A DNA stretch of 64,000 nucleotides from Ruegeria aquimaris (GTDB lineage Bacteria > Pseudomonadota > Alphaproteobacteria > Rhodobacterales > Rhodobacteraceae): the NCBI RefSeq assembly GCF_025751555.1, contig NZ_JAOWLB010000014.1, positions 1 to 64,000 of the forward strand, in the 5' to 3' direction. Of the stretch, positions 55,460-63,117 are shown one piece after another. A program made the translations under genes and the position numbers. The notes below the pieces were generated by a model. The model did no database searches and was not told where the DNA came from. It saw only the letters and a program-made list of their open reading frames with translations. Numbering within the stretch: position 1 is the stretch's first letter; the number at the start of each line of letters is the position of its first letter.

Positions 55460-56083
55460 ATGACCAGCCGCGATCCAAAATCCCTGATCCGCATTGCCCG
55501 TTCCAACGGCGCCCAGACCGAGGCCGAGCCGCTGGATCTGGGGGCGCGTGTGCGCGAATTGCGCAAGGCGCGCGACTGGACGCTGGAACAGGCCGCGACC
55601 AAGGCCGGGCTGGCCCGCTCGACGCTCAGCAAGATCGAGAACGGCCAGATGTCGCCGACATATGATGCGCTGAAAAAGCTGGCCGTCGGTTTGCAGATCT
55701 CTGTACCGCAGCTGTTCACGCCGCCGCAAAAAGACCAGATCAACGGGCGGATGGCGGTGACCAAGTCCGGTGACGGCGCGGCCCATGCGACCGCAACCTA
55801 TGAACACGAGCTGTTGGCCGATACGCTGACCAAGAAGCAGATGCTGCCCTATCGTGCCCGGGTGCGCGCCCGGTCGATGGACGAGTTCGACGGTTGGGTA
55901 CGTCACGATGGCGAAGAGTTTCTGTATGTGCTGACCGGGGTCGTCCGCCTGTTCACCGAGTTCTATGAGCCGGTGGAGATGCGCCGGGGTGACAGCGCCT
56001 ATTATGACGCCTCGATGGGGCATAATGTGATCTCGATCAGTGACGAGGATGCGATGATCCTCTGGGTCACCTCGCTGTCCTGA
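55460..56083 (+). CDS. XRE-family regulator with C-terminal cupin
   Basis: A 207-residue two-domain regulator. N-terminal Cro/C1-type HTH (LRKARDWTLEQAATKAGLAR then STLSKIENGQMSPTYDALKK) and a C-terminal cupin domain (about 130-205, EEFLYVLTGVVRLFTE and YDASMGHNVISIS) that would bind a small ligand. Such proteins usually repress a neighbouring catabolic gene until the ligand binds. The divergent CoA ligase operon 67 bases away is the obvious target. A TCTATAGA palindrome sits just upstream of ATG 55460 and could be an autoregulatory site. Confidence 0.88.
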   Translation: MTSRDPKSLIRIARSNGAQTEAEPLDLGARVRELRKARDWTLEQAATKAGLARSTLSKIENGQMSPTYDALKKLAVGLQISVPQLFTPPQKDQINGRMAVTKSGDGAAHATATYEHELLADTLTKKQMLPYRARVRARSMDEFDGWVRHDGEEFLYVLTGVVRLFTEFYEPVEMRRGDSAYYDASMGHNVISISDEDAMILWVTSLS

Positions 56084-56089
56084 CTGCCG

Positions 56090-56314
56090 TCAGTCCTCGT
56101 ATTCGCGGTTCAGCCCCTCGACATAGAGAAAGTCGGCGAACTCCTCGCGCGCTTCCTCTATCGTCAGATTGTGGCGGTCGGCCAGATAGGCTTCGAACCG
56201 GGCGCGGTCGAGTTTCAGAAACGGCATGTCCCGTTCGTCCAGCTCAGGAAACCGTGTCTTCGCGCGAGCAAACCCATTGGCCCAGTCATGGGTCAGCTCT
56301 GTCCAGGTCATCAT
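56090..56314 (-). CDS. small conserved hypothetical protein
   Basis: A 74-residue, probably helical cytosolic protein reading TWTELTHDWANGFARAKTRF near the start and ending in a strongly acidic REEFADFLYVEGLNREYED. No domain is recognised. AAAGGA lies nine bases before ATG 56314; ATG 56311 or 56323 are alternatives, and the longer open frame to 56509 has no start signal. Convergent with the XRE-cupin gene, six bases between the stops. Confidence 0.65.
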   Translation of the reverse strand: MMTWTELTHDWANGFARAKTRFPELDERDMPFLKLDRARFEAYLADRHNLTIEEAREEFADFLYVEGLNREYED

Positions 56315-56459
56315 AACCAGCATTCCTTTGCGAGCATCGACGCGAGATGCTCCCCCCGGTGGGCACAGTAATGAACGGAGTGCAGATCCCGCACCCGACA
56401 AAATGCCGCAGCGCAGAAAGAAGGCGCGGCTCACCCGGTCGGGATCGGTGAAACGGGCA

Positions 56460-58274
56460 CTACTCCTCGTACCACCAGACATCGGGCATATATTGCGGGC
56501 CGTCGCCATAGATCGGCGGGTTTTCCGGATACCGCAGCTGCCGGATATGGGCGATCCGGCCGACCTCGAAGCTCCAGATCGGGATCACATAACGTCCGGC
56601 GGTCAGAATACGGTCCAGCGCGCGCGCGGCGGAGGTCAACTCTTCCTGCGTTCTGGCCGACAGCATCGCGTCGATCATCGCGTCGATCGCGGGCAGATCG
56701 GCGCCCATGAGGTTGCGCGTGCCGGGCTGGTTGGCGGATGCGGAGCCCCAGTAGAGCCTTTGTTCGTTGCCGGGCGACAGGGACAGGTCGCGGCGGAAAG
56801 GCGTAAGATCGAAGTCTAGATCGGCGATCCGCGCGGTGTATTGTGCATTGTCGACTTTCTCGGTCGTGGCCTGGATACCCAGGCGCTCCAGCGCCCGGGC
56901 GTAGATGTCGATCACCGTCTGCATGTCCGTGTCCCCCTGCCGGATCAGGAAGCGGAACGTAAAGGGGTCGCCGTCCGGCCCCATCAGCACCCCGTCTTCG
57001 ACGTTGAACCCGGCATCGGCCAGCTGGGTTGCGGCCTTGCGCAGGTTCTTTCGATTGCGCGCGGTGCCATCGCCAACCGGCAGGGCGTAACCCTCGAGCG
57101 TGCCGGGTGGCAGGGCATCGGCATGGGGCGCCAGCAGATCGGCTACCGCGCCGGTGGCCGGACCCGGGCGAAAGGCCAGATCGGTTCCGGAAAAATACGA
57201 TGTGATGCGGGGCATCGCGCCGCCGGTGACGGTATCGTTGATGTACTCGAAATTGAACGCTTGCAGCAGTGCCTCGCGCACGCGCCAGTCGTCGAACGGC
57301 ACGCGCCGGGTGTTGATGACAAATCCGGTCATGCCCGAGGGTTTGCCATGGGCGATCTCGGTCTTGATCACATCGCCGCGCTGGACGGCGGGAAAGTCAT
57401 ATACACTGTCCCATTTCTGGGCGTTGAATTCCCGGATCGCGCTGATCTCACCGGCCTTGAATGCCTCGAACAGAACCGACTGGTCGCCGAAGAAATCAAT
57501 GCGCATCTCGTCAAAGTTCATCGTGCCGCGCCGAAAGCCCAGGTTCTGCCCCCAATAGTCCGGGTTTCGCCTGAACGTCACGTAGCGGCCCGGCTCGTAG
57601 GCCGAGACGACATAAGGTCCGGTGCCGATGGGAATGTCGTGGATGCCAGCGTCGGACAGGCTGCGCCCCTCCCACTGCGCTTTTTGCAGAATCGGGCGCA
57701 GACCGGCCAGCATGGCCAGTTCCCGGTCATCGTCGGCAAAGGTCATCCGCACGCTGCGCGGGCCGGTTGCCTCGATCGACGCGATGCGCGACCAGAATCC
57801 GCGATAGCGCAGATGCCCCTCGGTGCCCAAGGTCTGGTAGGACCAGATCACGTCTTCGACCGTGACCGGGTTGCCATCCGAGAATCGGGCCTCGGGGCGC
57901 AGGGTGAATTCCACCCAAGAGCGGTCCGGCGGCGTCTCGACCGATTCGGCCAAAAGACCGTAGAGCGTGAACGGTTCGTCCCAGCTGCGGCCCATCAGGC
58001 TCTCGTAGGACCAGAACTGCATCTGCCAGGGAACCGTGCCCTTCTGCGCAAAAGGATTGAGGCTGTCGAAGCCGCCGGTATTGCCAAAGACAACCCGCCC
58101 GCCCTTCGGGGCGTTCGGGTTGGCATAGGGCAAAGACACAAAATCCGGTGGTAGATCCGGGTCCCCATACATAGCTATGGCGTGCCGTGATTCTGCCGTG
58201 GCGAAATTCGCACTCAGAACAAGGGCGATTCCCGCCGCCAACTGACGGAGAGAGGGGAAAAAATCTGGTCGCAC
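56460..58274 (-). CDS. YejA-like extracellular solute-binding protein
   Basis: A 604-residue periplasmic binding protein of ABC family 5 (peptide/opine/nickel). Signal peptide (about 1-27, ATA cleavage) followed by the type II fold with HAIAMYGDPDLPPDFVSLPY, PFTLYGLLAESVETPPDRSW and GTGPYVVSAYEPGRYV. The length and the opening match YejA of the YejABEF microcin C/peptide importer. Start GTG 58274 has no close ribosome-binding site (an AGGA lies about 13 bases upstream), so it is moderately uncertain. No permease or ATPase gene adjoins it, so it is an orphan in this window. Confidence 0.87.
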   Translation of the reverse strand: MRPDFFPSLRQLAAGIALVLSANFATAESRHAIAMYGDPDLPPDFVSLPYANPNAPKGGRVVFGNTGGFDSLNPFAQKGTVPWQMQFWSYESLMGRSWDEPFTLYGLLAESVETPPDRSWVEFTLRPEARFSDGNPVTVEDVIWSYQTLGTEGHLRYRGFWSRIASIEATGPRSVRMTFADDDRELAMLAGLRPILQKAQWEGRSLSDAGIHDIPIGTGPYVVSAYEPGRYVTFRRNPDYWGQNLGFRRGTMNFDEMRIDFFGDQSVLFEAFKAGEISAIREFNAQKWDSVYDFPAVQRGDVIKTEIAHGKPSGMTGFVINTRRVPFDDWRVREALLQAFNFEYINDTVTGGAMPRITSYFSGTDLAFRPGPATGAVADLLAPHADALPPGTLEGYALPVGDGTARNRKNLRKAATQLADAGFNVEDGVLMGPDGDPFTFRFLIRQGDTDMQTVIDIYARALERLGIQATTEKVDNAQYTARIADLDFDLTPFRRDLSLSPGNEQRLYWGSASANQPGTRNLMGADLPAIDAMIDAMLSARTQEELTSAARALDRILTAGRYVIPIWSFEVGRIAHIRQLRYPENPPIYGDGPQYMPDVWWYEE

Positions 58275-58353
58275 TTGCGAAACAATCCTGCTCGGGCCTT
58301 ATTTTCTTGGCGCTCACCCTAACGAGGGATTCACGTCTTTTCAAACTTTTAGC

Positions 58354-58382
58354 TTGGATGCGAGCGTGGAATTGCTTATAAA
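58354..58382 (+). promoter_or_regulatory. sigma-70-type promoter for intergenic RNA
   Basis: TTGGAT (58354-58359) and TATAAA (58377-58382) with a 17-base spacer form a plausible housekeeping promoter reading rightward, away from the divergent YejA-like gene. A start near 58389 is predicted. There is no gene start within 200 bases, so it drives the short transcript next listed or an extended leader of the dehydrogenase gene. Confidence 0.55.
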
Positions 58383-58388
58383 GGGGTC

Positions 58389-58463
58389 ACTGCTCGATAG
58401 GTTTCTTGCCTGTATGAAACCTGCCTCAATAACTTAACGCCCGCCTTGCGCGGGCGTTTTTTT
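58389..58463 (+). ncRNA. candidate small RNA or terminated leader
   Basis: The predicted transcript of about 75 nucleotides has two hairpins. The first is AGGTTTC (58399-58405) with GAAACCT (58416-58422), a perfect seven-base-pair stem with a ten-base loop. The second is the intrinsic terminator at 58438-58463. Between them a seven-codon open frame (ATG 58414, stop TAA 58435-58437) sits just before the terminator. It could be a trans-acting, Hfq-dependent RNA (hfq is in this window), or a premature-termination leader controlling the dehydrogenase gene 133 bases downstream. The other parts of the 322-base gap hold no gene. No known family is recognised. Confidence 0.6.
58438..58463 (+). terminator. 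intrinsic terminator of intergenic RNA
   Basis: CGCCCGC (58438-58444) and GCGGGCG (58450-58456) form a seven-base-pair stem with a five-base loop, followed by seven T residues (58457-58463), a textbook rightward intrinsic terminator. No annotated rightward gene lies upstream of it in the gap, which is what draws attention to the RNA. Confidence 0.9.
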
Positions 58464-58596
58464 CTGAGCGGATCTGCATCGTTTTTCCTCGCACGGGCAC
58501 CGTTCACTTCCCCTCGGGCCAGTCGTTTTGTCGTTTTCTTTGCAGGTGCAGCATGGCAGGGTGTCGCGCGATGGACATTCTCAGAGAGGGCAAGAC

Positions 58597-59370
58597 ATGT
58601 CGCTGAACGGAAAGACCGCAATCGTCACCGGGTCCAATTCGGGTATCGGTCTGGGCATCGCACGTGAACTGGCGCGGGCCGGGGCGGATGTCGTGCTGAA
58701 CTCGTTTACAGATCGGGACGAGGATCATGCGCTGGCGCATGCGCTGGCCGAGGAATTCGGCGTCAAGGCGCGCTATATCAAGGCCGACATGTCCAAGGGC
58801 GAGGAATGCCGCGGCCTGATCGAACAGGCAGGTGCTTGCGACATCCTGGTGAACAACGCGGGTATTCAGCATGTCTCGCCGATCGACGAGTTCCCGGTCG
58901 AGAAATGGGATGCGATCATCGCCATCAACCTGAACTCGGCCTTTCACACCACGGCGGTGGCCCTGCCGATGATGCGGGCGGCGGGCTGGGGCCGGATCGT
59001 CAATATCGCCTCGGCCCACGGGCTGACCGCCTCGCCCTTCAAGGCGGCCTATGTGGCGGCCAAGCATGGCATTGTCGGAATGACCAAGACCGTGGCGCTG
59101 GAAACCGCGCAGGAACCGATCACCTGCAACGCCATCTGTCCGGGCTATGTGCTGACCCCGCTGGTCGAGGCGCAGATCCCCGACACGATGGAGAAATATG
59201 GCATGGGCCGGGAAGAGGTGATCAAGAAGGTGATGCTGGAACGGCAGCCGTCCAAGGAATTCGCGACCGTCGAGCAGTTGGGCGGCACGGCGGTCTTTCT
59301 GTGTTCGGATGCGGCGGCGCAGATCACCGGGACCACGATCAGCGTCGATGGTGGCTGGACCGCGCTTTGA
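58597..59370 (+). CDS. bdhA: 3-hydroxybutyrate dehydrogenase
   Basis: A 257-residue short-chain dehydrogenase that interconverts 3-hydroxybutyrate and acetoacetate with NAD, linking polyhydroxybutyrate breakdown to the TCA cycle. Rossmann motif GSNSGIGLGIA (about 12-22), NNAG, and catalytic Tyr/Lys in AAYVAAKHGIVGM (around 151-157). ATG 58597 has AGAGGG upstream; the longer frame from 58528 is not conserved. A terminator lies 133 bases upstream, so expression needs its own promoter or read-through. Followed by a repeat element and the patatin-like gene. Confidence 0.92.
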   Translation: MSLNGKTAIVTGSNSGIGLGIARELARAGADVVLNSFTDRDEDHALAHALAEEFGVKARYIKADMSKGEECRGLIEQAGACDILVNNAGIQHVSPIDEFPVEKWDAIIAINLNSAFHTTAVALPMMRAAGWGRIVNIASAHGLTASPFKAAYVAAKHGIVGMTKTVALETAQEPITCNAICPGYVLTPLVEAQIPDTMEKYGMGREEVIKKVMLERQPSKEFATVEQLGGTAVFLCSDAAAQITGTTISVDGGWTAL

Positions 59371-59379
59371 GGTCAAAGG

Positions 59380-59445
59380 GGGAAGGGGGCTCTGCCCCCG
59401 TCGCCCAGTGGGCGCCTCCCCCGGAGTGTTTTCAGCGAAATGAAG
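59380..59445. repeat. extragenic palindromic element (copy 2)
   Basis: GGGGGC/GCCCCC (59385-59390 and 59394-59399) is a perfect hairpin with a three-base loop, and CGCCCA/TGGGCG (59402-59407 and 59409-59414) a second palindrome. The remainder reads CTCCCCCGGAG then TTTTCAGCGAAATGAAG, like the element at 23789. I recognise this type as a frequent intergenic element of the family. It also ends the bdhA transcript region, and its end overlaps the first possible start codon of the next gene (59440). Confidence 0.6.
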
Positions 59446-60483
59446 ATGGCGGTTTCGATGCGGCGGATCAATCTGGCCTTGCAGGGAGGTGGCGCGCATG
59501 GCGCGTTCACTTGGGGTGTGCTGGACCGGCTGCTGGATGAGCCGGATGTGGAGGTGGCCGCGATTACCGGCACCTCGGCAGGGGCGCTGAACGGCGCGGC
59601 CTTCAAGGCGGGTATGGTGGCGGCTGGGCGCGAGGGCGCGCGCGCCGCGCTGGATGGCCTATGGCGGCGCATGGGGGCGCAGGCGGACGCGCGCCTGACC
59701 GCCTGGATGCGGGCACTGGATCCGTTTCATCTGGCGCGGATGCTGGAGCATTCGCCGATGTTCGCTGCCGCCGATCTGGCGACGCGGCTAGTGTCTCCTT
59801 ATGCCTATGGGCCGTTTTACTCCAATCCACTGCGTCCGGTTGTGGAGGGGTTCGATTTTGATTGCGTCCACGCCTGTTCGGGGCCTGCACTTTTTGTGTG
59901 CGCCACCTGTGTGCGCAGCGGCAAGATAAGGGTGTTTGAAGGTCCGGAGATTACCACGGATGCGATCCTGGCCTCTGCCTGTTTGCCGACGCTGTTCCAG
60001 GCGGTTCGTATCCACGATCCGAAATCGGGCCGGGAGGAGGCATATTGGGATGGCGGCTATACCGGTAATCCGGCGCTGTTCCCGCTGTTCAATCGCGACC
60101 TGCCGGACGATGTGGTGATCGTCAACATCAATCCGCTGGAACGTGACGACCTGCCGGTGACGCCGCAGCAGATCCACAACCGGATCAACGAGATCAGCTT
60201 CAACTCATCTCTGTTGCGCGAGTTGCGGGCGATCAGTTTCGTGCAGCGGTTGTTGGAGGATGGCACCTTGGAGCGCGGACGGATGAGCCGGGTTCTGGTG
60301 CACATGATCGCCGATGATGCGCTGATGAACAGCCTGTCGGTGGCAACCAAGCTGGTGCCTGTCCCGCAAGTGTTGTTGCGTTTGAAAGAGGCGGGCAGGG
60401 AGGCCGCAGGCCGTTTCCTGGAGGCACACAAGCTGGATCTGGGCACGCGCTCGACCGTCGATCTGGCCGAGATGTTCGGGTAG
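59440..60483 (+). CDS. patatin-like phospholipase family hydrolase
   Basis: A 347-residue patatin-fold hydrolase with a Ser-Asp dyad. Oxyanion glycines LQGGGAHGAFTWGVL lie near residues 13-27, nucleophile Ser in ITGTSAGALNG (about 43-53), and the catalytic Asp in YWDGGYTGNPAL (about 202-213). ATG 59440 and 59446 fall in or next to an extragenic repeat; ATG 59458 (MRRINLALQ) is an equally likely start. No signal peptide. Next to a 3-hydroxybutyrate dehydrogenase, it could act as an intracellular polyhydroxybutyrate depolymerase; the ordinary alternative is a phospholipase. Confidence 0.85.
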   Translation: MKMAVSMRRINLALQGGGAHGAFTWGVLDRLLDEPDVEVAAITGTSAGALNGAAFKAGMVAAGREGARAALDGLWRRMGAQADARLTAWMRALDPFHLARMLEHSPMFAAADLATRLVSPYAYGPFYSNPLRPVVEGFDFDCVHACSGPALFVCATCVRSGKIRVFEGPEITTDAILASACLPTLFQAVRIHDPKSGREEAYWDGGYTGNPALFPLFNRDLPDDVVIVNINPLERDDLPVTPQQIHNRINEISFNSSLLRELRAISFVQRLLEDGTLERGRMSRVLVHMIADDALMNSLSVATKLVPVPQVLLRLKEAGREAAGRFLEAHKLDLGTRSTVDLAEMFG

Positions 60484-60490
60484 TGTCGGC

Positions 60491-61177
60491 TCAGTCCTTT
60501 TCAGGCGGGCGGCTGGGGTCTTTTTCGTTGGGATAGACCAGCCCGGCGGAAATCACCAGTTTCGCCGCATCCTCTACCGTCATGTCCAGAATGGTGACGT
60601 CCTCTTCGGGGAAATAGAGCAGGAAACCCGAGGTCGGGTTCGGCGTCGTGGGGACAAAGACGCTCATCAGCCGACCCGATGTTTCGGCCTTGTCGGCGAT
60701 TTCCCCCTTTGCGGTTGTGGAGACGAAGCCGATGGCCCAGATGCCCCGGCGCGGGTACTGGATCAGGCAGGCCTGTTCAAAGCTGCGCTCGGTCTGGGCG
60801 AAGACGGTTTCCGATATCTGCTTGATGCCGCTATATACCGACCGCACGACCGGCATCCGGTCGACCAGGCGTTCGGCATAGTGGATCAGTGAACGCCCGA
60901 TGATCCCCTTGGCGATCCAGCCTACCACTACCGTGAACAGGATAAAGAAGATGACGCCGACACCGCGCAGGTTGATGCCGATATACTGTTCGGGGCGGAA
61001 CTGATGCGGCACCAGCGGCAGGACAAAGCTGTCGACCCAGCCGACCAGCGACCAGAACAGCCAGATCGTCAGCCCGACCGGGGCGATAACCACGATACCC
61101 GTCAGAAACGAGGCGCGCAGACCGGCAAACCGGCTGCGTTTCACGGGGGTGGGTGTGTCGTCAAATGGCGTGTTCAT
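60491..61177 (-). CDS. DUF502 family membrane protein
   Basis: A 228-residue protein with two membrane segments (about residues 27-48 and 70-95) and a soluble C-terminal domain. The DUF502 landmarks are visible: PVGLTIWLFWSLVGWVDSF, GRSLIHYAERLVDRMPVVRS and a later PNPTSGFLLYFPEEDVTILD block. The function of this family is not known; plant relatives act at intracellular membranes. Convergent with the patatin gene, eight bases apart. Confidence 0.9.
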   Translation of the reverse strand: MNTPFDDTPTPVKRSRFAGLRASFLTGIVVIAPVGLTIWLFWSLVGWVDSFVLPLVPHQFRPEQYIGINLRGVGVIFFILFTVVVGWIAKGIIGRSLIHYAERLVDRMPVVRSVYSGIKQISETVFAQTERSFEQACLIQYPRRGIWAIGFVSTTAKGEIADKAETSGRLMSVFVPTTPNPTSGFLLYFPEEDVTILDMTVEDAAKLVISAGLVYPNEKDPSRPPEKD

Positions 61178-61256
61178 GATGGTCCCGGCTGGTATTGGCA
61201 GGGAAGGTAGTCATTCCAAACCCCGCCTGCAATGGTCTGCGACCGGGGAGTGGATA

Positions 61257-62171
61257 CTAGCGTCCGATGGCGCCGAGTTCCTGGGCGATGGCCGCCGCCA
61301 GGCGCGCATTATTGCGCACAAGCGCGATGTTGGCAGTCAAGGATCGGCCTTCGGTCGCCTCGAAGATGGCTTGCAGCAGGAACGGGGTAACGGCCTTGCC
61401 GGAAACACCCTGCGCGTCGGCCTGGGCCTGGGCGCGGGCGATGATCGGGGCCAGTTCCTCGGCGGCGATCTGGTCGGCCGCAGGAATGGGGTTTGCGACA
61501 AGTTGGCCACCCGGCAACCCCAAGGCCCGCCGCATGGCGTGGGCGCGGGCGATGCTGGCGGCATCGTCCATCCGCAAAGGTGCGGGCAGGTCCGAGGTCG
61601 AAGACCAGAAGGCGGGAAAGCTGTCCTGCCCGTATGCGATGACTGGAACGCCGAGGGTTTCGAGGACCTCCAAGGTCTTGGGCAGATCGAGGATGGCCTT
61701 GGCGCCCGCCGCGACAACGGTGACCGGGGTCTGGGCCAGTTCGTGCAGGTCGGCAGAGATGTCAAAGCTGGTCTCGGCCCCCTTGTGAACACCGCCGATG
61801 CCGCCGGTGGCAAAGACCTCGATCCCGGCATGGCGCGCGGCGATCATCGTTGCGGCGACCGTGGTTGCACCGGTTCCGCCAGTCGCCATGCAGGCCGCCA
61901 TATCGGCGCGCGACAGTTTGGCGACACCTTTGGCCTGACCCAGGGCGGCGAGGCGTTCGGGGTCGAGACCGACATGCAAGCGCCCTTCGATCACAGCGAT
62001 CGTGGCCGGTACCGCGCCCGCGTCGCGAATGTCCTGTTCGACGAGGCGGGCGGTGTCGACGTTCTGGGGATAGGGCATCCCGTGCGTGATGATGGTGCTT
62101 TCCAAAGCCACAACGGGTTTCCCGGCAACCCGGGCGGCATGGACTTCGGCGGACAGGTGCAGGTCGATCAC
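61257..62171 (-). CDS. psuG: pseudouridine-5'-phosphate glycosidase
   Basis: A 304-residue enzyme that splits the C-C glycosidic bond of pseudouridine 5'-phosphate into uracil and ribose 5-phosphate. Family features: VALESTIITHGMPYPQN near the N-terminus with the catalytic Glu, and VVAAGAKAILDLPKTLE with the catalytic Lys. The GTG start at 62171 overlaps the psuK stop in GTGA. Together with psuK it forms the pseudouridine degradation pair. Length matches the E. coli enzyme. Confidence 0.94.
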   Translation of the reverse strand: MIDLHLSAEVHAARVAGKPVVALESTIITHGMPYPQNVDTARLVEQDIRDAGAVPATIAVIEGRLHVGLDPERLAALGQAKGVAKLSRADMAACMATGGTGATTVAATMIAARHAGIEVFATGGIGGVHKGAETSFDISADLHELAQTPVTVVAAGAKAILDLPKTLEVLETLGVPVIAYGQDSFPAFWSSTSDLPAPLRMDDAASIARAHAMRRALGLPGGQLVANPIPAADQIAAEELAPIIARAQAQADAQGVSGKAVTPFLLQAIFEATEGRSLTANIALVRNNARLAAAIAQELGAIGR

Positions 62172-63061
62172 AGCGGCGTTTCTCCTGAAACATAGGTGGC
62201 GGCGGCATGCAGCGCGCGGGCAAGGGCGGTCTCGCGGTCGGCCCCCTTGGCCTCGGCCGCGATATGGGCCGCCATGAAGGTGTCGCCTGCGCCGGTCACC
62301 CGGGTGACCAGAACGGCGGGCGGGGTTTGGGTGATCACCCGTTCAGCATCCCCTTCGGAGGCCGAGCGGCCACCGTCGGTGACCAGAACCCGCTGCGCGC
62401 CACGCGCCAGCAGGGCCTGCGCCGCGCTGGCGGAGTCCGAAAACTCGGTCTGGCAGAGCAGGCCGGCCTCTTCGAGATTGACGTAAAGCGTCGCGCGGCC
62501 CTGCCGGACAAAGGGCAAGAGCCGCTCGGCCTTGCCGGGCGATGCAGGTGCGACCCTCAGATCGGCGCGGGCAAAGGCGGGTGATTGCGCGATCTCGTCC
62601 AGCAGCGCCAGAGTCAGATTACCATCGAGCGCCACGGGGCCGTCATAGGGCGACTGTTCGCTTCCCAACTGCCCGTTGAACAGGGCGCGCAGGATCTTGG
62701 CGCCCGCGGCCTCAAGCGAGTGGGCGTCAGCGATTGCGGCGATCAACCCGTTCGCCCCTTCGACCGCCATATAGCGGTCGGTTGGCAGGTCCTCGGAGCG
62801 ATACACATGCTCGGTCCTCATCCCCATCTGGGCGCAGGCGCGGATCAGTTCGTCGCCCTCGGCATCGCGGCCGATGGCCGTGAGCAGGGTCGGGGTCATG
62901 CCAAAGCGGGCGAGCGTCATGGCGATGTTCATCGCCACGCCGCCCGGCAGACGCGTGATCCGGCCGGGCACGTCAGAACCCTGGCGCATATGGCTGGCCG
63001 AACGCCCGATCACGTCCCAAAGGACCGAGCCGATGCAGAGGATATCCGAGTTTTGCGTCAT
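62168..63061 (-). CDS. psuK: PfkB-family pseudouridine kinase
   Basis: A 297-residue ribokinase-type enzyme. The PfkB signatures are present: RLPGGVAMNIAMTLARFGM near residues 34-52, and the C-terminal VTRVTGAGDTFMAAHIAAEA with the catalytic Asp. Its place directly before psuG, with coupled translation, points to pseudouridine phosphorylation, although ribokinase-like activity on related sugars cannot be excluded. No nucleoside transporter gene adjoins it in the window. Confidence 0.9.
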   Translation of the reverse strand: MTQNSDILCIGSVLWDVIGRSASHMRQGSDVPGRITRLPGGVAMNIAMTLARFGMTPTLLTAIGRDAEGDELIRACAQMGMRTEHVYRSEDLPTDRYMAVEGANGLIAAIADAHSLEAAGAKILRALFNGQLGSEQSPYDGPVALDGNLTLALLDEIAQSPAFARADLRVAPASPGKAERLLPFVRQGRATLYVNLEEAGLLCQTEFSDSASAAQALLARGAQRVLVTDGGRSASEGDAERVITQTPPAVLVTRVTGAGDTFMAAHIAAEAKGADRETALARALHAAATYVSGETPL

Positions 63062-63117
63062 TCCGCCCTCATGCCGCAGGGTAGCGGCCAGCGCAAGCGA
63101 GGTCTTGCACCGAAAGC

